Notes: a model not told the origin generated them from the sequence alone. DNA of 64,000 bases from Aureimonas sp. ME7 (GCF_903970965.1 NZ_CAJCKW010000003.1:62001-126000), one strand, 5' to 3'. Numbered from the stretch's first letter, positions 18,466-27,417 are shown. Numbers and translations: made by a program.

Positions 18466-19731
18466 ATGAGCATGAGGCCAGGACAGCAGCAGCACCAGCA
18501 GCAGAACAAGCGCATGCGTGGGCGGGGTGGTCGCAAGGGACCCAATCCCATGTCGCGCAGCTTCGAGTCCAACGGTCCCGACGTCAAGATTCGCGGCACC
18601 GCCCAGCACATCGCCGACAAGTACACGACGCTGGCGCGCGACGCGTCGGCGGCCGGCGACCGCATCATGGCGGAAAACTACCTCCAGCACGCCGAGCATT
18701 ACGGGCGCATCGTCGCCGCGGCGCAGGGGCAGTTCCAGCCGACCCAGAGCGAGCGCGACTATTCCGACGACTACGAGGAAGACGGCGACGAGGCCGTCGG
18801 GCCCGAGGGTGGCTTCGCGCCCGGTGGCGCGCCCGATCGCCAGCAGCCGCAGGGCGGATACGGCGGTGGCGAGCGCCAGCCTTTCCGCGAAAACCGCGAC
18901 AACGGGCAGGGCGAGCGTCCACGCCGTGACAACGACCGCCGCGAGGGGCGCGGCGACCGACCGTTCGGGAACCGCGACGGTCAGGGACGTGATGGCCAAG
19001 GGCGCGAGGGGCAGGGCCGCGAAGACCGCCGCCCGTTCCCGAACCAGCCCGGCACCGGCCCGCAGCCCTATGCGCAGGGCGAAGGCGAGGGTGAATTTGC
19101 CGCGCCGCGCCAGGACGGCGGCCGGCCCGAGGGTGGGCGCCGCGAGAACCGCCGCGATCGCAACCGCTTCAACGAGCGCAGCGGCGAACGCCGTTTCGAG
19201 GAGCGCTTCGGTCGCCCGCGCGACGGGCAGGACGGCCGCGGCGAGGAAGCGTCCGCTTCCGATGCATCGCCCCAGCCGCATGCCGCCGAAGCCGTAAGCG
19301 AGCGCCAGCCCGAGGTGACGACGCCGGTTGCTGCTTCCCCGCAGGGCACCGAACCGGCGCGCGCACAGGAGGCCGTCCCGGTCGTCGCTGAAACGGCATC
19401 CGTGCCGGCTCAGCTCGAAGAGCCCCGAGCCCGCGCTCCGCGCCGGCGTCGCGAGGGTTCGGGCAGCGAGGGCGTTGCCGCAACGCCGGTGCCGAGCGAA
19501 GACGTGGGTCCGCCGTCCGTGGCTGCCGCCGAGCCGGCGGAGAAGCCGCCCGCAAAGCCGCGCCGCGCCGCCAAGGCCGCTCCGGCCACTGAAGCACCGA
19601 GCGAGCCGGATGCGGCCGATGGCGAACCCAAGCGCCGGGCGCCTCGTGCACGTCGCAAGAAGGACGATGCGGAAGGCGAGGCGGAGGGCAATGGAGATCT
19701 TCCCGCTTTCCTCCTGGCCTCCAACGGCTGA
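18466..19731 (+). CDS. DUF4167 domain protein, basic/disordered
   Basis: A 421-aa protein whose N-terminal ~75 residues match DUF4167: KRMRGRGGRKGPNPMSRSFESNGPDVKIRGTAQHI, then YTTLARDASAAGDRIMAENYLQHAEHYGRI. The rest is low-complexity, Arg/Gly/Asn/Glu-rich, then Pro/Ala-rich, and looks disordered. The RG-rich composition suggests nucleic-acid binding (inference). Its place after prfA-prmC is conserved in the order. ATG 18466 was chosen for its ribosome-binding site. Confidence 0.88.
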   Translation: MSMRPGQQQHQQQNKRMRGRGGRKGPNPMSRSFESNGPDVKIRGTAQHIADKYTTLARDASAAGDRIMAENYLQHAEHYGRIVAAAQGQFQPTQSERDYSDDYEEDGDEAVGPEGGFAPGGAPDRQQPQGGYGGGERQPFRENRDNGQGERPRRDNDRREGRGDRPFGNRDGQGRDGQGREGQGREDRRPFPNQPGTGPQPYAQGEGEGEFAAPRQDGGRPEGGRRENRRDRNRFNERSGERRFEERFGRPRDGQDGRGEEASASDASPQPHAAEAVSERQPEVTTPVAASPQGTEPARAQEAVPVVAETASVPAQLEEPRARAPRRRREGSGSEGVAATPVPSEDVGPPSVAAAEPAEKPPAKPRRAAKAAPATEAPSEPDAADGEPKRRAPRARRKKDDAEGEAEGNGDLPAFLLASNG

Positions 19732-19768
19732 ACCGACGCGCCGCCCGAAGCGTTTCGTTTCATGATCG

Positions 19769-19794
19769 AGCCCGGCCGCAAGGCCGGGCTTTTT
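19769..19794 (+). terminator. Rho-independent terminator after the DUF4167 gene
   Basis: AGCCCGGCC / GGCCGGGCT (19769-19777, 19782-19790) forms a perfect 9-bp stem with loop GCAA, followed by a T run. Confidence 0.92.
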
Positions 19795-19879
19795 CGTGGG
19801 AACTCTCGTTGAAGGGAGCGTTTCGTAAGCTCTGCGAACCCTTCGCGCCTATCGATCGATCTAAAACTTTTGATTGCAT

Positions 19880-19909
19880 CCTACAACTGATGCAACCTAA
19901 TGTTGTAGG
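19880..19909. promoter_or_regulatory. Inverted repeat before the small gene at 19927
   Basis: CCTACAAC (19880-19887) and GTTGTAGG (19902-19909) form an 8-bp inverted repeat around TGATGCAACCTAAT in an AT-rich leader, ending at the ribosome-binding region of the next gene. It could be an operator or a leader hairpin that hides the ribosome-binding site. A related TGCAACCTAA element occurs upstream of the RTX gene. Confidence 0.45.
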
Positions 19910-19926
19910 AGGTTGGGAGGATCGAG

Positions 19927-20235
19927 ATGCCGTCGATGTGTTGCGAAGCGAAGCGTGTGGAGGATGGGGCAGTGGCAGTCGAGAGCGCCCCGATCCCGCT
20001 TCCCAGTCGCCAACCGTCCGGCAACGCGGACGGCTCCTTCGCCTCGACGCATTCGGACGGGCGCGAAGGCGAGCCGAAGCAGGCCATCATTCCCCACGCC
20101 GACCGTCTCGACGAACGCACCGCCATCCAACTTCTGCTTTTGGCGAACCAGCTGTTGCGTCCGCGCCATGCTGCAATCGCGGGAATGATCGACTATGCGA
20201 TCGCCGAGATCGAAGACGCGGATTCGCCGGACTGA
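19927..20235 (+). CDS. Small hypothetical protein
   Basis: A 102-aa product preceded by AGGAGGTTGGGAGG, a strong ribosome-binding region. The N-terminal half is polar and low-complexity; the C-terminal half (RLDERTAIQLLLLANQLLRP) is predicted helical and acidic at the end. It is not a family I recognise. It stands alone between a terminator and a long spacer. Confidence 0.55.
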   Translation: MPSMCCEAKRVEDGAVAVESAPIPLPSRQPSGNADGSFASTHSDGREGEPKQAIIPHADRLDERTAIQLLLLANQLLRPRHAAIAGMIDYAIAEIEDADSPD

Positions 20236-20808
20236 TATCCTTCGAACAAAAGGCCGAGGGGCTCCCGTCCGAACGGGGCGGCAAGCAACGACACGTGCAA
20301 GGGGCGCGGCGTCCGGGTTGTCGAACGGGTTCGGTCAGCTTTCGTATCTCATATCCCATCTCTCCGACTCACCGCATCGACCGACGTTGAGTTGGCGATC
20401 GCCTGCATGTCGTGATGCGGCCGATCGTGGGCTCTCGCTGTGGCGAGAAGGGGAGCACGTGTTGTCAGAGCGGTGACTTGCAGGGCCGCAAGCAACGCGT
20501 CCCGTCGGCGTCATGAGTCCAGCCCCTACATCATACTGTTGATCGAGGCGTCCCATCGGAGAGGTTGCGTGGCGTTGGCAACGCTTCTCGGAAGTTCGAT
20601 CGCATGCGCATCGCGGACGGGGCGGTTCGCTCCGTCCAGTCTCCTCGAGCGCGGCTGGAATCTCGTCTCTTAAAGCGAATGCGCCCGCTCCCTTTGGGCA
20701 GGAGCGGGCGCGCAAGGCAGCTGGACCTAAGGCTTAAGGGGGCTCCCAGGAGGCCGCCTTGAGGAAACGGGCCACCTCGTTGGGCGGCCCGCTCGCTTTC
20801 ACATGTCC
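20236..20808. other. Long intergenic spacer with two stem-loops
   Basis: There are 573 nt without a credible gene. A perfect 11-bp stem GCGCCCGCTCC / GGAGCGGGCGC lies at 20681-20691 and 20701-20711. A second hairpin at 20769-20790 (GGGCCACC with GGCGGCCC, one wobble) sits just downstream of the RTX stop and probably ends that transcript on the minus strand. The rest shows nothing I can name. Confidence 0.5.
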
Positions 20809-23400
20809 TCAGACGATGCTGGCGGCGCCGAGATCGGTGACGCCGGCCAGGTGGATGGCCTGATCGACGGTTCCGTTCTGGTCTTCGTCCACGAACAGGT
20901 AGCCGTCCGAGCCGACCACCTGGAAGCTGTAGACCAGCGCCCCGTTCGCCGTGCCGAAAGCCAAGTTGGCGTTGGCCAACGCCACGTCGTAGGTGGACGC
21001 GGTTCCCGTGCCGAAGTTCGTCTCGGAACCGGCGGCAAGGCCGAAGCTGATCGTGTCTTCGTCGGCCGTGAAGTCGGTGATGACGTCGATGGTCCCGGCG
21101 GTGATCCCGCTCGAGCCTGACCCGAAAACGAACAGGTCTTCGCCTTCGCCACCGGTCAGGCTATCTGCGCCGGCGCCACCGATCAGCGTATCGTTGCCGG
21201 CACCACCGATCAGCGTGTCGTTCCCACCATTGCCGTACAGAAGGTCGTTCCCGGATCCGCCGATGATCCGGTCGTTTCCATCCTCCGGATCCACTGCGCC
21301 GAAGCCGCCGAAGACTGTAGCGTTGCCCGAGAAGCCGGAGAGATCGATGACGTCACTATCCTGCCCGCCATAGACTTGGATGTCGTGGCCGCCGCCGAAT
21401 ACCGAAATCGTATCGTTCCCGACGCCCCCGAAGATGGACGAGAGGCCAAGGCTGGAAGTCTCTTCGGTGAAGCGCAGGCTGATGGAATCATTGCCTCCGT
21501 TGCCGAAGATCACCGCGTTTCCACCCACCGCAGCTTCGATCGTATCGGCGCCATCCTGTGGGTCGACGCTTTCGTTACCACCGTAGATGGTCGCGTCACC
21601 TTCGGTCTGGACGAAGATGCTGTCTCGCCCGTTGCCACCGAGGATCAGCGTTTCACCGCCCTGGATGCCGCCGTTGACCGAGATGGCATCGTCGCCGAAG
21701 CCGCCATAAACCGAATTGTCGCCGGCTCCCGAAACGAGGATCAGGTCGTCGCCGCCATTGCCGTAGACGAGATTGTTGCCGTTGCCGATCACGGCGATGA
21801 TGTCGCCGCCATCCGATGTGTCGTTCGCGCCTGTGCCGCCGTAGACGGTATTGTTGCCGTTGCTGGCAACGGCGATCACATCGACGCCGGCGGTCAGATC
21901 AGGGCGCGCGGCCAACTCGTCAAAGAAGTCGTCGCCGAAGTACTCGAAGCCGACTGGAACGCCACTGTTGACCCCGTCCGGCAGAATGTTGCGGTAGGTG
22001 GAGGACTCGTTCTGCCCGCCGACGATCAGATTGGAGCCGTTGTTGACCGGTGCGAGCGGGCCGGGTTCGCCGCCTGCGAGGCCGTCCAATGTTCCGGCCA
22101 GCAGGATGTCGCCACCTGCGCCACCGTAGATCGTGTTATTGCCGGTGCCGTAGACGGCCACGAGATCGCTGCCGCCATTGGCGTAGACGAGGTTGTCGCC
22201 ATTGCCTTCGACGAGGATCACATCGCTGCCGTCGGCCACGTCGCTTTCACCGATGCCGCCGTAGATCGTGTTGCGGCCATTGCTTTCGACGAGGATCACG
22301 TCGTGGCCGTCGAACGCTTCGTTATCCTCGAAGCCATCGAAGTCTTCCGGCACGAAAGCTACGGAGATATCGATAGGCGGTTCGCCTGGAATGTTACCCG
22401 TGAAGAGCGAGAGCGCCGCCAGCGCGGCATCCGCCGACAATCCTTTCGCATCGTTCTGGCCGCCGTAGATCAGGTTGCTGCCGCTCGCGTCTTCGGCGCC
22501 GACAGCGATGAAATCGTTGCCGCTTCCGCCTTGGACGGTGTTGGAGCCCGTTCCATCGATGAAGATATTGTCGTCGCCGCCGTTGCCGTAGACGAGGTTG
22601 TTGCCGTTGCCGACGATGGTGATGACATCGTCGCCATCCAGCGGGTCGTTCGTGCCATTGCCGCCGTAGACCGTGTTGTTTCCATCGCCGGTAATCGTGA
22701 TGGTGTCGTCGCCACGGCCGCCATAGATCAGGTTGTCGCCATTGCCGGCCGTGATCGTGTCGTTGCCCTGACCGCCGTAGACGGTGTTGTCGCCATCACC
22801 CGCATCGATCAGATCGTTGCCCTGGTTGCCTTCGATGTAATCGTTGCCGTCGCCGCCATCGATCGTATCGTCTTCGCTGCCGCCGATCAGCGAGTCGTCG
22901 CCATCACCACCGATGATGGTGTCTTCGCCCGGACCGCCGATGATGGTGTCATCGCCGTCACCCCCGTTGATTGAGTCGTCGCCGTCACCCCCATTGATGG
23001 AGTCATCTCCATCGCCGCCGATGATGGTGTCGTTACCGGGACCGCCGATGATGGTATCATCGCCCGGACCGCCAATGATCGGATCATCCCCCGGGCCACC
23101 GATGATGGGGCCACCGCCGTTGGGGAAGAGGACAACCGTTCCATCCAACTGGATCAGGCCGTTGAGAGCGTTGATGTCGACGCCGACGAGCAGAATCTGC
23201 AGCCCGTTGTTCAACGTCAAGCGGACATCCGCTCCGACCTGAGCGATGCCAAGGATCGATGCATTCTCCAAGTCGATGTTAAGAATTTCGCCATCCGTTC
23301 CGAACCCGAGGATTCTGGCGATGCCATCGATCTCGACTAGATCCCGAACGCCTCCGACAACGGGTTCCAATACCCCGCCGAGGTCAATTGTTAGCGGCAT
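20809..23400 (-). CDS. Large RTX (hemolysin-type) calcium-binding protein
   Basis: An 863-aa protein. Residues ~1-95 form a non-repetitive hydrophobic N-domain (MPLTIDLGGVLEPVV). From ~95 the chain is built of GGxGxDxUx nonapeptides that form calcium-loaded beta-rolls, for example IIGGPGDDTIIGGPGNDTI. Five longer modules (TVYGGxGxxD...GNGNNLVYGNGGDD) interrupt the plain repeats. The end resembles the serralysin/RTX C-terminal region (EDLFVFGSGSSG, then DVITDFTADEDTISF), which carries the type I secretion signal. No catalytic domain is visible, so it is probably a surface or matrix protein. No type I exporter genes are adjacent. The ATG of MPLTIDLGG has GTGGGGGC upstream. Confidence 0.9.
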   Translation of the reverse strand: MPLTIDLGGVLEPVVGGVRDLVEIDGIARILGFGTDGEILNIDLENASILGIAQVGADVRLTLNNGLQILLVGVDINALNGLIQLDGTVVLFPNGGGPIIGGPGDDPIIGGPGDDTIIGGPGNDTIIGGDGDDSINGGDGDDSINGGDGDDTIIGGPGEDTIIGGDGDDSLIGGSEDDTIDGGDGNDYIEGNQGNDLIDAGDGDNTVYGGQGNDTITAGNGDNLIYGGRGDDTITITGDGNNTVYGGNGTNDPLDGDDVITIVGNGNNLVYGNGGDDNIFIDGTGSNTVQGGSGNDFIAVGAEDASGSNLIYGGQNDAKGLSADAALAALSLFTGNIPGEPPIDISVAFVPEDFDGFEDNEAFDGHDVILVESNGRNTIYGGIGESDVADGSDVILVEGNGDNLVYANGGSDLVAVYGTGNNTIYGGAGGDILLAGTLDGLAGGEPGPLAPVNNGSNLIVGGQNESSTYRNILPDGVNSGVPVGFEYFGDDFFDELAARPDLTAGVDVIAVASNGNNTVYGGTGANDTSDGGDIIAVIGNGNNLVYGNGGDDLILVSGAGDNSVYGGFGDDAISVNGGIQGGETLILGGNGRDSIFVQTEGDATIYGGNESVDPQDGADTIEAAVGGNAVIFGNGGNDSISLRFTEETSSLGLSSIFGGVGNDTISVFGGGHDIQVYGGQDSDVIDLSGFSGNATVFGGFGAVDPEDGNDRIIGGSGNDLLYGNGGNDTLIGGAGNDTLIGGAGADSLTGGEGEDLFVFGSGSSGITAGTIDVITDFTADEDTISFGLAAGSETNFGTGTASTYDVALANANLAFGTANGALVYSFQVVGSDGYLFVDEDQNGTVDQAIHLAGVTDLGAASIV

Positions 23401-23688
23401 GACGCCCCCACGTGATGCGCGCCCGGCCACACGGCATGCGAGCGCTTGTTGCGATTGATGAACCTACCTAAGGTTGCAATCGCAGCTAATGACGAGTTGT
23501 GGAGGGTTTGCAACCTAAAATTGCATTATTTACGAAGGGACGCAACCGAGTGGCAAGGTTGCAACGCGCGTGGGGCCGCGCTTCCGGTGACGAACCGAAC
23601 AAGGCGGCGGCCGGGTTCGGCGGTCGCGGAACGCAGAAGCTGGCGGCCGCGTTCAATGAACTGACACACGGAAAACCGGAGGAAACCC
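23401..23688. promoter_or_regulatory. AT-rich divergent control region of the RTX gene and DUF2188 gene
   Basis: A 288-nt spacer between divergent genes. The part at 23455-23550 is AT-rich and contains AACCT-ACCTA-AGGTT and TTTGCAACCTAAAATTGCA. The second shares TGCAACCTAAnnTTG with the leader of the gene at 19927. A common regulator is possible. No exact promoter boxes could be assigned. Confidence 0.4.
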
Positions 23689-23943
23689 ATGTCCGATATC
23701 CACTACCAGATCGTCGAACACGACGGCGGTTGGGCTTACAAGGTCGGCGACGTGTTCTCCGAGACCTACCCGAATCACGACGCGGCGCTGACGGCCGCGC
23801 GCGACGCATCGGCCCGCCAGGAACTGGCGGGTGATACGCAGGGCATCCGCTACCAGGATCGGGAAGGCGTTTGGCACGAAGAGATTTCGCGTGGCGACGA
23901 CCGGCCTCATGCCGACGTGGTGGACGGTGCGGACGCCCGCTGA
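23689..23943 (+). CDS. DUF2188 domain protein
   Basis: An 84-aa protein with the DUF2188 pattern of residues: HYQIVEHDGGWAYKVGDVFSETYPNHDAALTAARDAS, where the HDGGW and AALTAA positions are typical. Function is unknown; small DUF2188 proteins are common in Hyphomicrobiales. CGGAGG precedes the ATG. Confidence 0.8.
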   Translation: MSDIHYQIVEHDGGWAYKVGDVFSETYPNHDAALTAARDASARQELAGDTQGIRYQDREGVWHEEISRGDDRPHADVVDGADAR

Positions 23944-23973
23944 AGCGTCGGGGCGTTCGATCCACCGGCCTCG

Positions 23974-24621
23974 TCAACTCCGCTCGGCAGGCTCGCGGTG
24001 CGGGGTCTTTTCCCAGACATGGGGCGCGCGGAACAGCTGAATCAGCGCGCGGATCCCGGCATAGCTGACGATCAGCCAGTAGAACCAGAGCGACCAGAGC
24101 CTTCGCAGCAAGGGTCGCTCCGTATCGTTCGCCACCAGCCGGGCCGTTGCGATGAACACCGTGTAGGCGATCGCGATGTTGAAGAGATCGACAGCTGCGA
24201 GGATCCCGGCGGTGAGATAGGCCTCCCCGCGGACCGCATAGGCATAGCCCGCCGCCGCGAGGTGGAAGGCGAACATGACGTGCATCAGGCTCGCCGCGAT
24301 CATGCCGCCGAACAGGACCTGGAACGTGGCGAACGCGTTCCAGCCGAGCTGGCGCCGGGTGAGGCCTGGGTCGCGCATGTGGACCAGCCACGTTTGCAGC
24401 CATCCCTTGATCCAACGGGTACGCTGGTTGCGCCAGTCGAGGAACCGCGAGGGGGCGATTTCGGAGGTCGGGCAGTCAATTGTGCCGATCCGATAGCCGA
24501 GGCGCGACAGGCGGATGCCGAGATCGGCATCCTCGGCGACGTTGTGGCTGTCCCAGCCCCCGACCTCCACCAGCGCCGCGCGGCGGAAATGGTTGGATGT
24601 GCCGCCGAGCGGGAGGGGAAG
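23974..24621 (-). pseudogene. 3' part of family 2 glycosyltransferase gene, split by prophage
   Basis: The stretch encodes the C-terminal ~215 residues of a processive family 2 glycosyltransferase: GGTSNHFRRAALVEVGGWD, NVAEDADLGIRL (catalytic ED), NQRTRWIKGW (the Q-x-x-R-W signature), then three to four membrane helices. The reading frame continues past 24622 only into prophage DNA. Joined after removal of the element to the part at 44794-46097, it restores an uninterrupted 649-codon gene. Inactive in this strain unless the element excises precisely. Confidence 0.93.
24617..24621. repeat. 5-bp target-site duplication, right flank
   Basis: GGAAG directly precedes the TGTA end of the element and is repeated at 44794-44798 after its TACA end. 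Five bases is the duplication length made by Mu-type transposases. Confidence 0.9.
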
Positions 24622-24666
24622 TGTAGCGCGCAAAAACGAATGGCCTCGCGCGCAACTTCGGATGGC
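24622..24666. repeat. Right-end transposase-binding repeats (R1, R2)
   Basis: Two 18-bp copies in the same orientation: R1 CGCGCAAAAACGAATGGC (24627-24644) and R2 CGCGCAACTTCGGATGGC (24649-24666), 22 bp apart. They match the left-end copies in inverted orientation. Mu-type transposases bind such subterminal sites when assembling the transpososome. Confidence 0.85.
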
Positions 24667-24683
24667 AAGAGTTTCGCCGCACT

Positions 24684-25496
24684 TCAAACCCTTTTCGAAG
24701 GCCCTTCGATCAGCAGCTCGCCGACCTTCGAACTGGGGCCTTTCCCTATCGTGTAGGTCGTAGGTACGGGGGCCATTTCAAAAGCCTGAAAGATGGTCCG
24801 CACCTCCGGCCGGTCGTTGATCGACAGGAGGAAGCGGCCCTTCAATTCCGCCAGCCGTTCGGCCAACTCGGCGAACTGGTCACGGTCGAAGGCGTCGCGG
24901 CCGTAGTCACCTTCCGAGCCGTAGTAGGGTGGGTCGAGATAGAAAAGCATGCCGGGGCGGTCGTAACGGGTCAGGAACGTCTGCCATTCCATCCGCTCGA
25001 TGACGACGCCTGCAAGGCGCTCGTGAAGGGCTTCCAAGATCGGTGCCAGCTTGGTGACATTGAAACGGGCGCCCTGGCTTGTGTCGACACCGAAGTTGCG
25101 GCCCTCGACCTTCCCGCCGAAAGCCAGCCGCTGGAGATAGAGGAAGCGCGCGGCGCGCTCCAGGTCGGTGAGCGTGTCCGGATCGGTTGCCTTCAGACGC
25201 TCGAACTCGCGGCGGGTGGTGATCTGGAAGCGCAGCATCTCCATGAAGTGGGTGTAGTGCCTCTGGAGGATGCGGAAGAAGGTCGCCACGTCGCCGGAGC
25301 GGTCGTTGATGGCTTCGAACCGAGGCTGGCGCTTTCGGCGCAGGAAGACGCCGCCCATCCCGACGAAGGCCTCGGCGTAGCCGTCGTGCGGGATCTGGTC
25401 GATGCGGGCGGTCAGGCGTCCGGCGAGGTTGCGCTTGCCGCCGATGTAGCCGGCAGCGGGCGCGGCCGGGGAAACCGGCCGGTGGTCGTCGTTCAT
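24684..25496 (-). CDS. D12-class N6-adenine DNA methyltransferase (Dam-like)
   Basis: A 270-aa Dam-family enzyme. GYIGGKRNLAGRL is the N-terminal FxGxK-type SAM region, AEAFVGMGGVFLRR motif I, and FYLDPPYYGSEGDYG the catalytic DPPY motif. It methylates adenine, probably in phage DNA; the target is unknown. It is the last gene before the right end, the position where Mu carries its DNA-modification gene mom, so protection from host restriction is inferred. The start is MNDDHRP at 25496; an in-frame extension to 25553 is less likely. Confidence 0.9.
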   Translation of the reverse strand: MNDDHRPVSPAAPAAGYIGGKRNLAGRLTARIDQIPHDGYAEAFVGMGGVFLRRKRQPRFEAINDRSGDVATFFRILQRHYTHFMEMLRFQITTRREFERLKATDPDTLTDLERAARFLYLQRLAFGGKVEGRNFGVDTSQGARFNVTKLAPILEALHERLAGVVIERMEWQTFLTRYDRPGMLFYLDPPYYGSEGDYGRDAFDRDQFAELAERLAELKGRFLLSINDRPEVRTIFQAFEMAPVPTTYTIGKGPSSKVGELLIEGPSKRV

Positions 25497-25644
25497 TGAG
25501 GAAGCTTTCAGATGTTTCGGCCACCTTCGCCGTGCTGCCTTCCCCGGCAGCACAAAGGTGGGGCGACGTCATCTCTTCTGTGCGTCGTGCGGGGTCGGCC
25601 GCCAAGCAAGGCCCCGTAGTCGGTTCACGCCGGCCCCCGCCGCC

Positions 25645-26055
25645 TCACGGAGGTGCGTCTGCCATAAAAGCCTGAAGGTTCGATGCCGGCCCGGTCGGGA
25701 AGGGATATGCGTCGCCAGCGAAAACCGGAGTGATCCGGCCGAGAAGCGTTTCCGGCTGGAAGCGCGAGAGGAGGACGAACGGCTCTCCCCTTGCGGCGCG
25801 CTCGCTGTCGGAGACGAGGAAGCATCCAGGATGCTCCTCGATCTCCTCGTCTCGCTCCAACGTGCGGATGACCATCCACGCGCCGGGAGCATGGATCGCG
25901 GGCGAGAGGTCGTCCTCGGCCTCTCCCTGGGCCGCCTCGACAACTATGACGTCGACCGGCATCCAGGTGCGGCCGCCCTCGTCGAGCCAGCAGGGCGCGC
26001 CGTCGCCAGTCGGGCGATCCGCCTTCGTTCCGAACATGAGGACATGATCGATCAT
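25645..26055 (-). CDS. Phage hypothetical protein
   Basis: A 136-aa protein starting MIDHVLMFGTKADRPTGDG, coupled to the preceding gene by an ATGA overlap at 26052-26055. The region MPVDVIVVEAAQGEAEDDLSPAI and the Pro-rich C-terminus are not recognised. Its place after the fibre-like gene suggests a virion accessory or assembly role (inference). Confidence 0.6.
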   Translation of the reverse strand: MIDHVLMFGTKADRPTGDGAPCWLDEGGRTWMPVDVIVVEAAQGEAEDDLSPAIHAPGAWMVIRTLERDEEIEEHPGCFLVSDSERAARGEPFVLLSRFQPETLLGRITPVFAGDAYPFPTGPASNLQAFMADAPP

Positions 26056-27047
26056 CGGCGAACCCCCGAGAGTTTCGCGATCACGGCGCGGTTGAGATTG
26101 GTCGGGATCGCGTAGCTTCCGGAGACGTTCTGGACCGTCTGCGTCGAGGCATCGTCGAAGGTGAAGGTCAGGTCATGAGCGCCGGACGGGAGCGTCAAAG
26201 CAACCTGATCGGCAGCGCGGGTTGCGGCGCTGCCGATCGGCGTTGCGACGAACGATGCAGGAGCGGGCTCCATCGAGAGCATAGGGAACCCGATGCGAGC
26301 GACGATGTCGATCGGTGTACCGTTGGCGACATTGAAGCCAACCCGAGAATTTAGTCCGGTGCTGTTCTGTTGAAGCGTGAATGTGTGCGCTCGAAGCGTC
26401 GAGAGACCGCTATCCGGATTGAACCCAGCGCTGCTTGGAAACTCGGTCTGCGCTCCTCCGCCGGCTCGGCCGCCGATATTGGCGCTGGAGAAACCTGTCT
26501 TCTGTGCCGGCATTGAAACGTAAGCCGAGTGCGTCCACGTCTGACTGATCGCGCAAGCGACGCCAACGACTATATCGACGGTCAAGCCGACATTCGTTCC
26601 GCCTGGATGCTGGTATCTGAACTCCGAGTAGCGAATGCCGTTCTCGGACGATGGTGGCGCGTAGGTTATCGAGCCGCCGCCCGATACATTGAAAGTCCAG
26701 TTGGTCGGCTTGTTGCTAGCGTCGACGCCGGCGATGTCCGCATTGCGGATATGGTTCGTGCGCGCCGGCTCCACATAGAGCCCTCCGCCCTTCCGGTAGC
26801 GGAGGAGGTTAGCCGCAATGTCGGTCCACGCTGCGCCGTCGAATGCCTTGCCCGACGAGGCGCGAACGCATGAGGCGATCGCAGTGATCGGAACGACGAT
26901 CCCGCCCCGATGGGCTCGATCGTTGACGAAATCGACCTCGAAGGACTTCGTCGGATCAGCCCAGTCTGGGTATGCAATTCTCGCGAGCGAACGACGCCTG
27001 AACGGCGCGTTCATAATGCCCCGACTCGAGAAGGGCGCCTGAAACAT
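26052..27047 (-). CDS. Phage tail/spike-like receptor-binding protein candidate
   Basis: A 331-aa protein rich in beta-strand and Gly/Ser/Thr/Asn, with GGGLYVEPARTNHIRNADIAGV, a motif seen in phage spike-fibre proteins with jelly-roll carbohydrate-binding folds. DLTFTFDDASTQTVQ near the C-terminus also fits a beta-sandwich. It lies among the late tail genes. Receptor binding is inferred. An in-frame ATG at 27014 is an alternative start. Confidence 0.65.
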   Translation of the reverse strand: MFQAPFSSRGIMNAPFRRRSLARIAYPDWADPTKSFEVDFVNDRAHRGGIVVPITAIASCVRASSGKAFDGAAWTDIAANLLRYRKGGGLYVEPARTNHIRNADIAGVDASNKPTNWTFNVSGGGSITYAPPSSENGIRYSEFRYQHPGGTNVGLTVDIVVGVACAISQTWTHSAYVSMPAQKTGFSSANIGGRAGGGAQTEFPSSAGFNPDSGLSTLRAHTFTLQQNSTGLNSRVGFNVANGTPIDIVARIGFPMLSMEPAPASFVATPIGSAATRAADQVALTLPSGAHDLTFTFDDASTQTVQNVSGSYAIPTNLNRAVIAKLSGVRR

Positions 27048-27048
27048 G

Positions 27049-27396
27049 TCAGGCCCGGTAGAATGAAAGCGTGATCGTCGTTGCCGCCGGCGCGACTAAG
27101 GAAATGCGATCGTCGCCTTGGCGGATCTCTCGCGCACCAGGGTTGAGTTCGCTGGCGGCGCCATCGGAGATGTCCCCACTCGGAACAGAGGCGGCCACCG
27201 TACCAGTGCCGAACTTCGCGTAGAAATCCCCTGTTGATGCGAATAGGACGTAGGCCGCCTCCGAGGGAATGCTCACCGTTTTGGCAACCCCGGCTGCGAG
27301 AACTCGTGCCTGTATAAGGTTTGAGGATGGAGGGGCGAGCCCAGCCCGCTCGCTAGACCGGTTCTGGTGATTGTTCAGAAAACGCGTTAGCGCCAT
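27049..27396 (-). CDS. Phage hypothetical protein
   Basis: A 115-aa protein with a basic N-terminus and a beta-rich body (SEAAYVLFASTGDFYAKFG; TTITLSFYRA). It follows gene D and precedes the spike-like gene, so it may be a small tail decoration or fibre partner. No known family was recognised. Confidence 0.6.
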   Translation of the reverse strand: MALTRFLNNHQNRSSERAGLAPPSSNLIQARVLAAGVAKTVSIPSEAAYVLFASTGDFYAKFGTGTVAASVPSGDISDGAASELNPGAREIRQGDDRISLVAPAATTITLSFYRA

Positions 27397-27417
27397 GGGA
27401 TCATCCTCCTGTCTGCG

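Noticed and set aside
20440-20673. Short plus-strand frames in the 20.2-20.8 kb spacer
   Set aside because: Low-complexity Arg/Ser/Ala-rich products without ribosome-binding sites.
20681-20711. Perfect 11-bp stem considered as a terminator of the gene at 19927
   Set aside because: No T run follows on either strand and the distance from the stop is over 440 nt; kept only as a stem-loop in the spacer.
22844-23242. Repetitive DNA considered as a CRISPR-like or satellite array
   Set aside because: The periodicity is the 27-nt coding period of RTX nonapeptides in one long minus-strand gene.
24622-24687. Apparent ATG start of the glycosyltransferase 3' fragment at 24687
   Set aside because: The first codons lie in prophage end DNA; the real coding part begins inside the target duplication.
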